DNA of 64,000 nucleotides from Diadema setosum (Eukaryota > Echinodermata > Echinoidea > Diadematoida > Diadematidae): assembly GCA_033980235.1 (NCBI GenBank), contig CM067075.1, positions 15,512,844 through 15,576,843 of the forward strand, given 5' to 3'. This document shows, piece by piece, positions 24,218 through 37,939 of this stretch (the stretch's first letter is position 1; each line of letters opens with the position of its first letter). The notes under the pieces were generated by a model that was given only the letters and a program-made list of their open reading frames with translations, was not told the origin of the DNA and did not search any database. The position numbers and the translations under genes were made by a program.

Positions 24218-26700
24218 TTCAGAGCTGTGCTCCCTCTACAGGTAGACGGAGAGTTAGTTTTCCCCTGAAAGTCGGATCGATAGATGCTCAGATGTACACA
24301 ATGTGGTCACACAGGAGACATATAATCCAGGTTTACACGTGAGCTACAAAACATCCAATATTCTCCTGGATGCCAAGGGTAAAAAGAGGATCAACCCGGA
24401 GCGTGAATCTATGAAAACATCAGGTTTGATACCAGACAGCTGCGGCCCGCGGGCCCCTGTGAAGGAGAATCGATCGGGGCGGAGAGAGAGCCAAACTGCC
24501 AGGTTACGTTCCTCCTCGTCCGTGTTCCTCGTGATGATTCAATTTGAGAAGAAAACAGACGTGCAAAAAACCCAGTAGACTATGCTCGCTGAGCCTCACA
24601 AAATCTCCGCTATCATCTTTCTCTGAAATGGCAGATGTTTTCTGAAGAAGCCTTGTATTATCCCCTGATGATGCTACTGGGAATTTGCTGTCTCCTCAAG
24701 GGGCGGGTAAACAAAGGATGACAACCTACATGGACAAGAAGTGTTGGACTTGTACTGCGCATCAAACAGGAAAATTCCCCAGCATTTGTGGATCCTGGGT
24801 ACTACAGCTCTGGTAAACACAGATGTACATGTACCAAACGACCAGGTTTCTGGAGAAAACTGGGGAATCACAGGTGGTTTCCCAATGTCATCTGAAGCGG
24901 GGCAAAAAAAAAAAAAAATGACGAGATACGGGGAGCAAAGGCGTCAGAACTTGGGGATAACGAGAAAACTCCAGCGAGTATCACAGATGTTTGCTTAAAC
25001 CATCCGATGACACTGCAATCACGTGTGCAATGCAATATCCCCAATCACTCGAACTGAGCGCTGTTACTAGTGAGCCAAGTATTTTTTTTCCCTAAGATGC
25101 TGGGCACACCACACCGGAGAATCAAGATCTTGTGTTCTGTAATTGACGAATTCTACCACCACTCTCTCTCACGCGGCAGCGAAGTGGAAGGGGAGGAAGG
25201 GAGAAAAAAAAAATAATGTGTTGAAGAGAGAGGGAGGGTGGGAGCATTGAAGGGAGTAGAGATCCCACTGAAAATTGTGTATAAAAAAACGACACGCTGC
25301 TCTGAACAGGTATTGGTTGTTAAATCCCTCTGATTTGATTTGCGGAGAGAGGAGGTCAGCCGAGGTCCAGGGTTGGAATGTTGGCAATGCACCAAAGAAG
25401 AGAAAGAATGCCGAAATACACAGAGTCAGACTGGTAGATTTCTCCCCAAAGCTGTCCACTGATAGTACCAGCACTACTCGCTCAGAGAGGGGAAATGTTG
25501 TGCGATTTCCACGAGAGGGGGGATACGAGATGGTGGGGGGGGGAGGGGATATAACTGGGGGGGGGGGTGGGGTGGAAAAGAGTCAACTCAGAGAAGAAAT
25601 AGAGGGTGCTGTTTAGTCCTTTCTTCACTGTGTGCTCTCATGTACCTGGTCTGAATCCACTCTGGTTTTCGATCCTTTTTTTTTTTCTCCCTTTCGGCCG
25701 GGCACAGACTGGCCACGAAAATGACTTCGATTGTGCGGGGTGATGAGAGGCAAGACAACTTTCAGTTGAGCACAAATGTCAGAGAGCGGTGCCGATGGAT
25801 GAAATAGATGCCAGTGAGTTGATCTTCTAAATCACCCGGTTCCTCGCTGGAGATACTCCTGGTTTGTAAACCGTGTCAAGCGCACAAGGGTCACGTTGAG
25901 ATCATACAGTCCCTCCGGCTTATTAGCATTCCCCCTGACAACAGCCCCGCCCTCGGGAGAACAGAGCAAAAGAGAGAGAGGGAAAGAGTGTGTGTGTGTA
26001 CGAGAGAGGGATGGGGAGAGAAGACAGGAGTTAAAACTGGAGTCGAGATGAAGATGATGCTAGTGAAGAGTAAATTTCTCTGGTCCGTAATTAGCCGCGG
26101 ACTGGCTGAAAAGCGGCTCTCAATTATTCCGGCGCTGGACTCAATTTTCCCGCGAGTGCCTTTTCCGAATATCTGTCTCCGATGTGTGATCACTCCCTCT
26201 CGCAATTATTCACGCGTGGCACAAAAGCGAAGCTCATAAGTGTGTATCTCGCTCCTGGAAAAGAAACAGTTGGAAGACACAACACCCCTCCGCTGCTTCA
26301 GAATGTCTACAATGCGTCTACACATCCAACACAATCACAAATGATCCACTCCCTGAATACAGCTGATGGTAGTTATGCAATACCCTCTCCTGGGTGCACT
26401 TTGGTGAGGGAGTGAGTAGTCAACTGTTCTGCTGTCTGGTGGATGAGGGATGAAGTCCAACCAATTCAAAGCCTTATTTGACTCAAGATCTCATGAAATG
26501 CATCCAAGGCAGAGTGACAATGAGAGAAAAAATTCACAATATGTCACAAAAGTTCACTATATTTGATATCTCTTTTCCACCGTGAAGTCTCCCCACAGTG
26601 TACTCCTCAACACTGCTCTCGTTCTGTACTCTGCTTGGAAACTCCCTCCCACCTTCAGTGCAGGCCAAAAGGCATTGGACGTGAATTAGCGAGTGTGCGT
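24218..26700 (-). promoter_or_regulatory. Putative 5' UTR and promoter region of the RBMS gene
   Basis: About 2.5 kb directly upstream of the candidate first coding exon on the minus strand. It is visibly richer in CpG than its surroundings, notably at 24440-24530, 25690-25730 and 26080-26230, and has few transposon-like repeats apart from a (CA)n tract near 26830. A possible 5' UTR acceptor, a pyrimidine-rich stretch ending CTTCACAG, lies at about 24457. The plus strand holds a long G-rich stretch at 25531-25579. No TATA box can be assigned with confidence. The promoter role is inferred from position and composition only. Open frames of 75-113 codons here show no recognisable protein and are probably chance. 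Confidence 0.4.
25531..25579 (+). repeat. G-rich quadruplex-prone tract in the putative promoter
   Basis: Two long G runs (about nine and eleven) plus G4 and G3 runs within 50 bp on the plus strand, about 1.3 kb upstream of the candidate first coding exon. Confidence 0.8.
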
Positions 26701-26825
26701 CCCTTCAGGTAATACATTGGGGGCATGCAACCGGCACGGACTGTACAGTGACTTCTCATGCATGGAGAGACCACACATCATCTCACACACAAGTACCAGT
26801 AACAAATCCCCCCCACCGCGGCACA

Positions 26826-26852
26826 ACACACACACACACACACACACACACA
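26826..26852. repeat. (CA)n microsatellite
   Basis: About 13 CA units at the outer border of the putative promoter region; a second CA patch lies at 26941-26956. Confidence 0.95.
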
Positions 26853-27601
26853 GCCTGCTGTTACACACATCAGTGTCCTTGCTCCCATCTGATCCAAACC
26901 CATTCTTAATCACTCACCCACACACAACTACACGTGCACATACACACACACACACAGATCCACATACTGTACTCTGGTATTTAAAAGATCTTACCCACAC
27001 AAACTCTATCAGCCATGTCCCCCCCCCCCCCTCCACCAACCAGCCCTCATCTGTCCAACTGTTTTAACTATCCTCCCAGCTGAGCAGGGGTAAACCACAA
27101 AAGTGGGAGGGGCACTTTTCTGGTCATGGGATGGAAGTCAAGCAAGGCATACTGGTAGGCAAGTGCACAAGGGGGCTGAGGAGAAGGGGCGTGGCTGAAC
27201 ATATTGGAAACTTCTTCGCCTGTGATACCACCTTAGTAGTCTGTCTACCAAGGGTGTGGTGGCCCTGCACCAGGCCATAGACAGTGCACCACTCACCATA
27301 AAGTAAAGACATTTATGTTCACAGAGTAACCATTCTAATATAATACACACATACACACACATACACACACAACCACACAAAGTCATGTTCTGTTTATCAA
27401 ATGACAATCAACACTGGGTAATTCCCATAACCTTTTAAAATAAACATGTCTCATTTAGACATACATTATCATGGCATCAGCAGTTGCGATTTAGAAGACT
27501 AAGAACACTAATAAAACTAAAACACTATTTGTGTTCTAGAAACCTTTCTGGCTTTTAGCATATGATTCATGTAGTAAATGAAATAATAAATAATTTTTTA
27601 G

Positions 27602-27825
27602 GATGCTGTACAACCAGAAATATTCACGGTGTGAAACTTTTGCGAATTGGCAACTAGCATTCAACGCATTGTACAGACAAAAATTCTTTCACACATTTTA
27701 CTTTCGAATCATGGCACCTCACAAAAATCAAGTATGCAAGTTTCATGCATGTGAAAATTTTTGTTTTAAAGTACATGGATTTTTGTTTTACAATACATGG
27801 ATGTTTGTTTTACAGTATATGGAAT
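27602..27825. mobile_element. Degenerate relative of the CTGTAAAAC MITE with triplicated end
   Basis: Shares with the 19736 element, on the opposite strand, the order CTGTA-AA, ATATTCACGG, GCATTCAACGCATTGTACAG, then AGACAAAAATTCTTTC and a TTTTA.TTTCG block. The right end carries three near-identical 22 bp units of the type TTTTTGTTTTACARTAYATGG at about 27758-27822, as if the terminal repeat was amplified in tandem. Confidence 0.55.
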
Positions 27826-30800
27826 ATCATTTCTCAGGATGTTGTGAGGAGCTACCGGGAAACAACAATGGTCGCTGTTCAAACAGGAAAATATAGGCTT
27901 ACAATTTATGGGAACATTACTTTGAAATAGCTATGTCAAATTACACAATTTTCTTTTGAATCAACCTATATTATATTTGCAGTAAATGTAGAAATTAGTG
28001 GCACTGTAAGTGCTACAAGAAGGGTATAAGTAGTAGTTGGAGAAGTAGAAGTTGTTGCTGTTATTGTACAATGTGGCAAAAGAAGAATTAGAAGTAATAA
28101 CGGCGATAATTTGCAGCAGCAAGCAGTAAACAAGCAGCAGACTCAAAAGTTGATGTAGTCTTGGTCAAACGTGTATACTTACATGGACTGAAAGGCCCCC
28201 TATGAAGGACTGGTTTGGTTTATTCCACAGCAGGATCTCAGAAAGCAAATGATGATTGTACTGGCTTGCGCAAATCAAAGTGCTATCAAACTAAACTCTG
28301 TCTGCTCTGACAGACAGACACCACAGTACAGTAAAATCTATATCATGATTTTGATGTGGTCCGTAGAGGCAAGTACACTTAGGAGTGTCACCACCACCAA
28401 CACCACCATTACAAACAGGTATGGTTAGGGGAAATACCTTCTGGGAAGTAGGAACACATTGCACTGATCGATCAGCCACAAGTTGTGGGGGGGGGGGAGC
28501 GGAATATAAAAGAGGTGGGGCAAAATATCGGGCCATGAAGGCAATTGGTCTTTCATTCTTCGCGGTTTTCATTTTTCCATTTTCCTTGTGGTTAAAGGGT
28601 GATTCCTGCTATTAAGTGGCTGGACATCAACGTGGAATGCTGTGGCATTATTACATTTCAGAAACCACCATTCACCCAGTCCCACTCTACTTCGCACGAA
28701 CACTGGCTGGCGGTTTGAATACCGTGGGACTGTGAATCAATGCACAAACTCTGGATCATGGCATGCCATGTGGAATGCAATGAATGACTTTGATTGTGCC
28801 TTGGTTTTTCTTTCTCTCTCTATTCTCTTTCTTATTATTCTGCTGGTTGACAGACTGGAACACAACAAGTTGATGAGCAAACAAACCTTTAAACAAACCC
28901 TGATATGTCACTGGTGATAAAACACTTTTGGTTTACAGTAATCATTAGTTTATACTTTGATTGAATAATACAAGATCACATATTTGTAAGATATTGTTCA
29001 CCACTATCAAATAGTTTTCAACTTCACTCAAGTGGGCTAAATGGGGAACAAAAAACAAATAATACAAAAGCTTTCAGCCAAAACCTTCAGAATGCTACTA
29101 AATATTTGCACTGGTACCATAACTTTTGAGTAGGGCCTATCATTTTTTCCCCTTTTCAGAAGTACTACCACGCAAAGAGCAAAGGCAAGCCTTCAAAGTA
29201 ATGGCTGTGAGCATGAATCAATACCATGTTCATATCATCGGTTATTATAGTGCTTTGTTTGTTTTTTTCACATCACAATCGATAGAATGTGTGCGCTGGA
29301 AGGGGAGGGGGAACTGACATAAACATATATAAGTAACTTTTTGACATGTTTTACTCATGACGCACTACTAATGTAATTCTGTCCCTGTGTTGTGCATAAA
29401 GCACATAAAGATGCTTTGTCTCTGTCTTTAAAAATAAAAATCTAAGGAAAAAAAAACACTCCCCACCACCCCCCATTCCCCCCCCCCAAAAAAAAAAAAT
29501 AGACAGAAAAGCATTCTTCATGCATTATAAAGAGAAGAAAGAGCGGGAGTAAGGGAGAGAACAGCAAAGAAAACTAACCCCAGTTCCATCACTCCCGAAG
29601 AGGGGGGCTAAAATCACTCTTGCTAGGTACCCTCCAAGGCCACCTTTGGTGCCCCCTTAGAACCAACCCACCACCCCCACCCCCCCCCTTTTTTTTTTTG
29701 CTATTCCTACCATATCTCTGTCTGATTTATGATGGCTATATACTCCAAAACTTCTCCCCATAAAAAGGCACACTACACTCCTCCGTTACACATTCCACGG
29801 TAATACCATAAAGATCCCAAACCAAGGGGGGTTTATGGCTATGTGCTTCAAATTCCCAAACAATGGACAGAGGTCACACAGCCAATAATAGTGAGATATA
29901 CATGCAATCTTATCCATCCTCCCTAAGCCACCCCCCCCCCCCCCATATCAAGAGGGATGTGGCTAAGAAATATATGTGAGTGGGGGGTTCGATGAGTAGC
30001 CAGCTCATCACAGATATCATTTTTGCATAATCAAAATACATACCTAAATCTTATCTAGTCTGCCTTGAATGCAGACAGTAAATGTTGTCACTGAACAAAC
30101 ACATAACCCTACTTCTTTAAACCACTATGACATTCATGCAACCATGATTATAAGCTAAGGATTCCAACAAAGTATGAGCGATAATGATTTACCGATTCTG
30201 TACAAACTTATGGAAGAGTCCCATTCTGGAGAATAACCACACAGGTGAATCAAAAGGTGGGAGAGGACTATCAGTAAGATTTGGTTGTCCAGAAGATGGG
30301 GTCAAATAGAATGCCACAACCCCTGGTAGGCTATTTGTAACACCATGAATGAATTTGCCATCATGCAGTAGAACATTTTACTGCATTACAGGATCAAGCC
30401 CTACCCTGCATCCCCATAAAAGTTGTGTTTAGATGGTATGTTACGAAGGTCAAACACGATAAATTACTACATGTTTCTGTGTCAACATGGACGTCTGGGG
30501 TTATTTTGTCTGCCAACCTGTTACAGACATGGATTACTCTATCCTTTCCTTCAACTGATGCTAACAAAAAATAGTCCTCATCACCTAAAAGATGTTATGG
30601 CTTTGACCACTGAATTCATTGCATGTTTCCACGATGAGAAAATCGAAAGCTTGAAATTGGAATACGTCAGCAGTCTGGGGTACCAAATAGAAACAGGTGT
30701 GTCTAACTTTACATCATGCTTACCTGCTTACTAAGTGAATAATTTGAAAGGGTTATCACATATCAGTACTACTTACAGAAAGAGACAGATAGAAAAGACA

Positions 30801-31865
30801 TATTTATCTTTTCAGAACTGAACATTGTCATAAATCCACAACAAAGTGAATGTTACTGATGCATGCTTGTTACCGGTATTGCTTTTTCCTCTCTTTTACA
30901 TAAGATATATGAAACATGTTCCTTACTACTGATGTTATTAGATATAGCAAACCTTCGAGAAAAGGTTAAAATTAAAACTGACTATAGAGTGATGATTGGT
31001 AAGTGAAGTGAGCTTCAAGCTTCTTGAAAAGTTTAACTTCTTGATACCACGACTGAAAACATCGAAGAAAATGGATCGTTTCTTCAGATCATATAACATA
31101 CAAAAGAGACAAATAGCTCTATACATAGGCCATATTTATTTCATGACATGGATATAATTATTGAATGATGACAATCAAAATTTTGAAATCAGACATTACC
31201 AGCTGATGGGTAAGTGATTATAAAATTCTAATTTGTGTGCAACTGATATATCCATTGTGCCTATGCAAAAACTATGTTAGCAATCAGGAATACATATATC
31301 AAAGTATGGTATGAAACATAAATAAATTTATGGGGATTATAGTAATGAGTCATGTGGGATAAGATACGGAAGGGGATATATGCCCACTTTCAAGCAATAA
31401 CACATTCCATTCATTGTGTCTGTTCGGCCTTGCATGGCACGGCATCATTGTGAGGATAATGAATTGAAAATTCAAGGCAGTCAGACTGCAGGAGAGTGCA
31501 GAGACATAATCAATCTATAATTACGGTGAAGGTTACTCCTGCTATGACGAAAACTTATTTCAATGACGACGCAAGAGATGTAAGCATGGTTGCGTCTTCA
31601 CGGAAAGGATTAGTACAGACATGTGTAGATTCACGCATGTTATGCAAAATAGGACCGCTTGAATGTCGGTTTATCACCCAAGCTGGCGCTCTATTCGCTG
31701 TCTACAATCAGCCAATCAAAATGACCACGCTTGATCACATGACAGTGGTGTCGCATCTTTTGCTTGCATAAGTAATGACTATGGATATGACTTTTCAGGC
31801 ATGTTTTTGCACATTTATATTTAAATACATTGAACAATGATACTTTATTCTGCTGTTATACTTAA

Positions 31866-32437
31866 AGGTGAACCCAAGTGTAGCTAAAAGTTGGTCTGAA
31901 AAGAAGGAGTAAACATTTCTTAGTAAAACAATGAAAATTTGATCAAAATTTGCTGAAAAATAAGGAAGTTTGGATATTTTGAAGTTTCGCTTAGTTTTCA
32001 GGGAACACTTCTTGAACAGTAGGTATGAATATTTCATCCCCTTTCAACTTGCCATAAGTAAGTTATTCATGTAGGTTATGAATAAGATTTGAAATTTTCC
32101 ATTTTTCATTCAAACACAATTATGCCCAAGTGTCAAATTTGATATATCTAACTGATCATTATTCTATAAGTTATTCAAAGGAATAACATGCTGTATATTT
32201 TGGTATTAAACAGAGACATTGAATTTTCGTCGGTCAGTTGTGAGGTGATGACATCAGCTCATTCATTTTCATATTCATATCAACTCTATGAGAACTGTTC
32301 AGCAGAAATTAACAAAACTTCACAATTTCATAACTTTCCTAATTTCTATCCCATACTGATCAAATTTTCATTGTTATACTCATAAGATTTTACTCTGTCT
32401 TATCACACTATCTTATAACTAGAACTGGAATTCCTCT
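31866..32437. mobile_element. Fold-back MITE with TTAA duplication, related architecture
   Basis: A 572 bp element flanked by TTAA at 31862-31865 and 32438-32441, with ends AGGTGAACC and the inverted AGAGGAATTCC. Both arms carry ACAATGAAAATTTGATCA followed by a similar AGGAAAGTT/AAGTTT-type block, so they pair over roughly 150 bp imperfectly. Its sequence differs from copies A and B, but end length, TTAA target and fold-back design are the same. No open frame of interest. Confidence 0.72.
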
Positions 32438-33479
32438 TTAATATGATTTACCAAATCTATTACGTCATAATCATACATATAGTGAATAAAGTTACAAAAA
32501 CATATCAAAGAAAATGCAGTTTTCAATAAGTATAATGTTGCAAACAAGTATAGTGTAAAAAAGAAATGACAGATACATAGCAAGTAATGCTGCATTCATG
32601 TTGACCACGACACCTACATTAAGATGTTTGCTCAATGCAACATCAGTTGAATTATCAGCATGCAATTAGCAAATCATTTTATGTTAATATTTGCCCACTT
32701 TTGCTTAATTCTTTTTGAAACATAAACCATTGTTTCTGTTCTACAGATTTCTATTCAAATGTTAATATGTGACAGATTGTCTTGCCTTATGAATCTTTCA
32801 TGGACAGGACTAATGACCCTTTTGCAGGAGAAAGTCCATTTTAGTGAACATGAACATTGTCATTCACTTCAACAGTTACAATATTTGCAAATTACATGAT
32901 AGCTGCAAACTATGTTGTGACCAATGAGATACAAGGAATGTAGAGACTTTAATGATAATTTTGTCCTGTTTTTCCGTTCATTACGGCATCTCTTGAAACA
33001 CTACTGCAAGAACACTGTATGACAGTCATAAAAATAAAAAACAAACAAAAAACAATGAGGTAAAAGATAAAGTGAAACTGATATACCTAATATTATACAG
33101 AAGAGGTTCAAGGGCAAAGAAAATATAGTTTGGATAGATTACATCAACATCATGGGTCTACTGCTGCTAAATCCATGTGCAATTTCATATCATACATTAT
33201 CACTTTTACTTTCCAGAGTCAATTAACTTCGAATCAAATCTACATATGGCAGATATACGAAACCCAACTATGACCCTTATGCACAGCTCGTGTGGTAATC
33301 TCTAATCTTTAGCTCTGATAGGTAATGTTTACTGTTGAATAATTGATAAAGAATAAAAAAAAGTCGGTCACAAAAACTACATATTTTAGCAAATCAATCT
33401 CCTCGTAATGATGCAATCTCATGTTATTGGCATTTGAAAATAAGAATATCACACACAAAATACACACAATAACACACAC

Positions 33480-33570
33480 ACACATACACACATACACACA
33501 TACACAATCACAATCACAATCACAATCACAATCACAATCACAATCACAATCACAATCACAATCACACACA
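33480..33570. repeat. ACAATC hexanucleotide array with CA/ACACAT flank
   Basis: About ten uninterrupted ACAATC units at roughly 33503-33564, preceded by ACACAT and CA repeats. The hexanucleotide differs from CA by regular insertion of AAT, an unusual uniform interruption. Open frames on the minus strand across it are only translated repeat. Confidence 0.9.
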
Positions 33571-33837
33571 GTATGATCATCAGAAGATATAAGACAAAAC
33601 TACAGGTATTGTAGCAGCCAATTCTTGTAATGTGATATCTAGAACCACTACATTCTCCGGTAGTTACACAAATTCTTGTCATGAACAACATTTTCTCATT
33701 GTTAGTTCATACATTTGGGGATATCTTGTTGTGGATTACATTTCACCTTTGGCTACAAGGACTCCTTATAACGTCTTCATCAGAAACATTATTTCTGTAT
33801 AAGTTTACATATTTGCACATCACTTATAACTGTGGCA

Positions 33838-33868
33838 ACAAACAAACAAACAAACAAACAAACAAACA
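33838..33868. repeat. (AAAC)n tetranucleotide
   Basis: About seven units of AAAC. Confidence 0.95.
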
Positions 33869-36800
33869 CACAAACATCTACTAAAACATAGTATATCAGA
33901 GGCACTTGTCTTATTGAGCTTATGTTTCCACAGCTACAGCTTTGATGTTAAGAGTTTCAATGTGGCTCATGAATGACAAATCACATCCCGAGCCAAGATA
34001 CAATAAAAAATAAAGAAATAAAAAAAAAAAGAAGAGGGATAGCTGACATGTATATTTGACCTCTGACCTCCTCTGACTGTTGCATGTTCACATCAGATCA
34101 GAATATCATGGCAGAATTAAATGTGTGGCACCATACTTCGTTCAAGGATACAGATTTTGGACAAGTAAGCAGCAACACAGATTACGACATCGGTGACATA
34201 AATAAGACAACAGAACACGTTTATCATGTCAGTTCTTCCATTCATAAAGGCATTTCTTCCCACACATTGCTTCATTTAAAGATTTCATCTGCATGCATTT
34301 TTGTTATTTCATAATTTCATTTATTTATCTTTTTTTTTCCCAATCTTTTCTTTGGCAATGATAATGACTGTGATAAACCCAGCGACAAATTTCATGCAAC
34401 CTCCACAGCTGATCACATAGAGCAGGTCGGGTAGTAGATAATGATGTGAGTTTTATTACAAACCGGATATATGAAATAAAGGAAATGTCATAATTAATTC
34501 TGTGCATGGTTGTGCTCGGCTAAGCTTTGGAATTTACACATTTGACATGATAAATAGATAAATACGAGTAATAGTGAACAGCCACTAGACAAGAGAGTAC
34601 ACACACATATAAAGATAATGTCAACTCCACATCTATCTAAAATGAGCGTATAGCTAGTCACGCATACAAAAACACAGTCCAGAATGCTATTAATACATTG
34701 CTCCTACCACAAACCTGTGCTAAGTATGACTGCGTTAAGAGAGAAAAAAAAAATAGAAAACAAGGAGGATTGTGTTTAATATAAGAAGCACACAGATGTT
34801 GAACCATAACAATACAGATGAGTTTTACATGTATTTTTTTATTTCTTTTTTTTTAACACATTAATGTATCACTTGTTTGGGCTACAATGTCCATGGGTAA
34901 GCAGAGGGCAGTGATTACAGTTTGCAAAAAAACTTGTGTATGCGGTATACATCCGTATGTAATTCTCACACAATGCGTGATAATACGGGCATTCCCCAGG
35001 AAAAAAAAATAATGGAAAAAAAAAATACATAAGGTAAACTTATGATTCATAGGCTCTATATATGCATGCTTATCATATTTTGTAAGTTTGTACATGTATA
35101 TACGGAAAAAAAAAAGCGTGTGCAACACCTCTTTGCCGAGAAACTTACCTAAGCACTTGAAAAACATATCTAGATGGAAAACAATGAAAGAGCAAAGGGG
35201 AAGATTGAAAATGTTGATCTGTGCAATTTTTTATTCTGGAAAATGGGACCAAAATATATATCTAAAACCCTAACATCAACCAAATGAGCATGCATATTAC
35301 CCCAGCCAAATATTATGCATCTTGGCATGGAATAAAGTTCAAGAAAGTACTTGAGACTGTTGATACTTCCGATACACCAGGACTACAGTGAAACTCACAG
35401 AGAGGAAAAGGGGACTATAATTGTGCGTGGATTGCTGTAGATAGTTTTTGATATTATTCTCATGATTTACAATCATTCTCCCACTCTGTGTCCAAGACTT
35501 CATATTCAGCTCCTGCAAATATTGCAGTGTGCGGAAGATGGATCCAAGATTCAATGTCATACCACTGCCGTACTGACAACATCCCATCAGAAAGACTGGC
35601 ACACAAGGCTAGCACAAGTGTCCATCTATCTCCCAAGAAATGATCAGCAGTTTAAATGAGCATGATTTGTGATCTCAGTAGCTTTCTCGGAGAAGCTATA
35701 ACTTCTTTCACTCACAAAGCAATTGCTGCATGTCTCATAAAATTCATATTGAAAAGCACTTGTTAAGTTCAATTTAATTGAATGAAACAAAGTAAGCAGT
35801 GAAAAAATGTCACCTCACATTGCACTTATTTGACTTTTTTGGTCAACCACTTTTCATTGTTTACTGTGACTTTTTTCCTCTAACTGAAAAAAAAAGAAGA
35901 TTCACAGCTGTTTCAAAATGGCATGAACAACAAAGCAAATGCAACAAGCTTTTCTGTATACAGAAGTACTGATGCACAAGTGCCACCCTACCTATTAACT
36001 TTCTACTTGACATTTTCACTCGCTGGTGTCAAAGAACCCCCTCCTCCCAAACACACACACACAAACAAACACACACATACACAACAAACACTCATTCTGT
36101 GTGTGTTTCTGGCTTCTTCAACAAGTGGCCTGTTGAGTTTACATTGATTTTGGGATCAGCGTATGTCAAAAACTAAAAGTGAACTATTGGTTAGTTCCAG
36201 GCTACAATATTCCATTTCCTATCATAAAGAGAGAGATTTAAAAAAAAAAAAAAGGAGAGATAGAGGGCAAGAAAAACTAGCCATTTTAAGATACTTAGCA
36301 ACCATAAGAATGAATGCACATCTGTTTGACAAATGAATACTATTCACAGTCTTACTTGGCAGCTTATTACCCCTCCCTATCTTTGCTTTTTGCCAATCTA
36401 TTTCTGTACTTTCTCAATCTCTAAATCTCTGCTCCATCTCCCCTTCCTAAAGACCCGTAGCGTGGGCAGACCATGGAATGAGAAAGTTGGCCCAACTCGG
36501 ATATATTTGGGAATCCTCGTAATGAATTGTGTACAGCTTTATACGCAGCACACACGTGCATGGTTGAAGAATGCCTACGCGAGTTGAACATTACCGATGA
36601 GTGTAAGCTTTGATGCACATATTCGCTGATGGGCAACTATATTTTAGCAGGCCTGCACAAGTTGTTGTTTTTGAATGTATCGCAGTGGACAGCGAATGAA
36701 AATAAATTCAATCGGGCCAGCCCTTCAACCACACAGCTTCCTAATGCTACCAGGTCTTCAAATGATGTTAGATCCCTGCATAATACTTCTAATATATTGT

Positions 36801-37280
36801 AAATTCAACCTAAAAAAAAAACCCAAAAAATCAATGATATGTTGAGCCAGCTTGTACAAAAGAGAACTGCAAAGAATTTGACAAGAAAAAGAAAAAAAAA
36901 AGAAAAAAAATGACAGTCATATGACAAAGTTCATACTCCTTACAAAGATTAACATTTCTAAACACAAATTGTTACAGCCAAGTCACAAAGCAAGCCTTGT
37001 CTGGTTGGACTCTCTTAAAACTCTGATTTCACTATTACTTTTGTTTGTGTAATTTTTTTTCTTTTAGATGACTACCTTTGGAAAATAAGTCTCTCTTTAA
37101 AAGGCACATTCATCAACATATCATCAGCTGTTTTTAGGATAATTTGAAGAAATACTAATCACTAAGAAATACTAATTGCTTTAATATCATCAACATCTCC
37201 CAAAAGTGCATCTCTTGGAACCTATAGAGTCATCGGCCTTGGTCATGAGACTTAATCGTAAACATCGCAAGAAGTCATCA

Positions 37281-37860
37281 CTTGTTTTCTACAAAGGGGG
37301 AAAAGAAGGGGAAAAACATAAAATGTTGGCTATTTTGGAGTTCATATGAAGAAAATTACCAGCACTAATGCTATAATCCCAGAGGAAAACAGTCCTAATT
37401 GGTGTGTGGTAGGCAAGGAGGGAGGAAGATGAGGTTAGGGTCACCGTTTCCATGGAAACCAAGTTTGGAAGGTGGCAGCAGTGGTCAGGGTGATGGGGGA
37501 AAAACGGAAGGAGGGGGGAGTGGAGGGGAAGGGAGGCAAGAGTGGGGGGAGCTCTCTGGAAAGACGGCATACATGGGGCACTCTTATCGGTCCCCCTGAC
37601 ACGATGATGGGCCGCCCACTGATGCGTTGCCCGGGCGATGCAATGGTCTGTGACTGACAGATTGGCCGGTCACGCATCGGCAGATGCCTGACGGGGAGCT
37701 GGCGTACACATTAGGAGATACTGTATCCTCATAACCACAGTGCATTTGAGCATGACAGTCCCATAGCACAGGGGGATGGGAGGAGTTAAGGTGCTCGGGA
37801 TGAAAGGGGGTGAGGAGTAGGGAGGCGGAAGAAGGGGAGGGGGCTGTGAACCACCAAAAG
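37281..37860. promoter_or_regulatory. GC-richer, G-tract-rich island, possible regulatory module
   Basis: Stands out from AT-rich surroundings. The plus strand has many G3-G6 runs between 37470 and 37560 and again at 37770-37850, with CpG-containing unique sequence between, including a TTTCCATGGAAA-like palindrome near 37446-37460. Overlapping open frames on both strands (60-93 codons) are typical of GC-rich non-coding DNA. It could be an enhancer, an alternative promoter or a 5' exon of the same gene. The sequence alone does not decide. Confidence 0.25.
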
Positions 37861-37939
37861 GAAAATTTGTCTATGTATTCAGACCGTACGACATATAGAT
37901 TCTTCTAACTGATTAGTATTCCAACCATGGCCATTAATA

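Larger units (their letters stand above)
26701..37280. other. Non-coding stretch upstream of the putative promoter
   Basis: No exon recognised on either strand. Content seen: a degenerate copy of the CTGTAAAAC MITE family near 27600-27825, a 572 bp fold-back MITE at 31866-32437, an ACAATC hexanucleotide array near 33.5 kb, an AAAC array at 33838-33868, and several C-runs followed by A-runs (for example 29479-29497). The remainder is AT-rich unique-looking DNA. Open frames such as 30423-30734 (103 codons) lack recognisable motifs. Confidence 0.6.

Noticed and set aside
33449..33691. Minus-strand frames coding alternating Cys-Asp or Val-Ile
   Set aside because: These are translations of the ACAATC array, not a protein.
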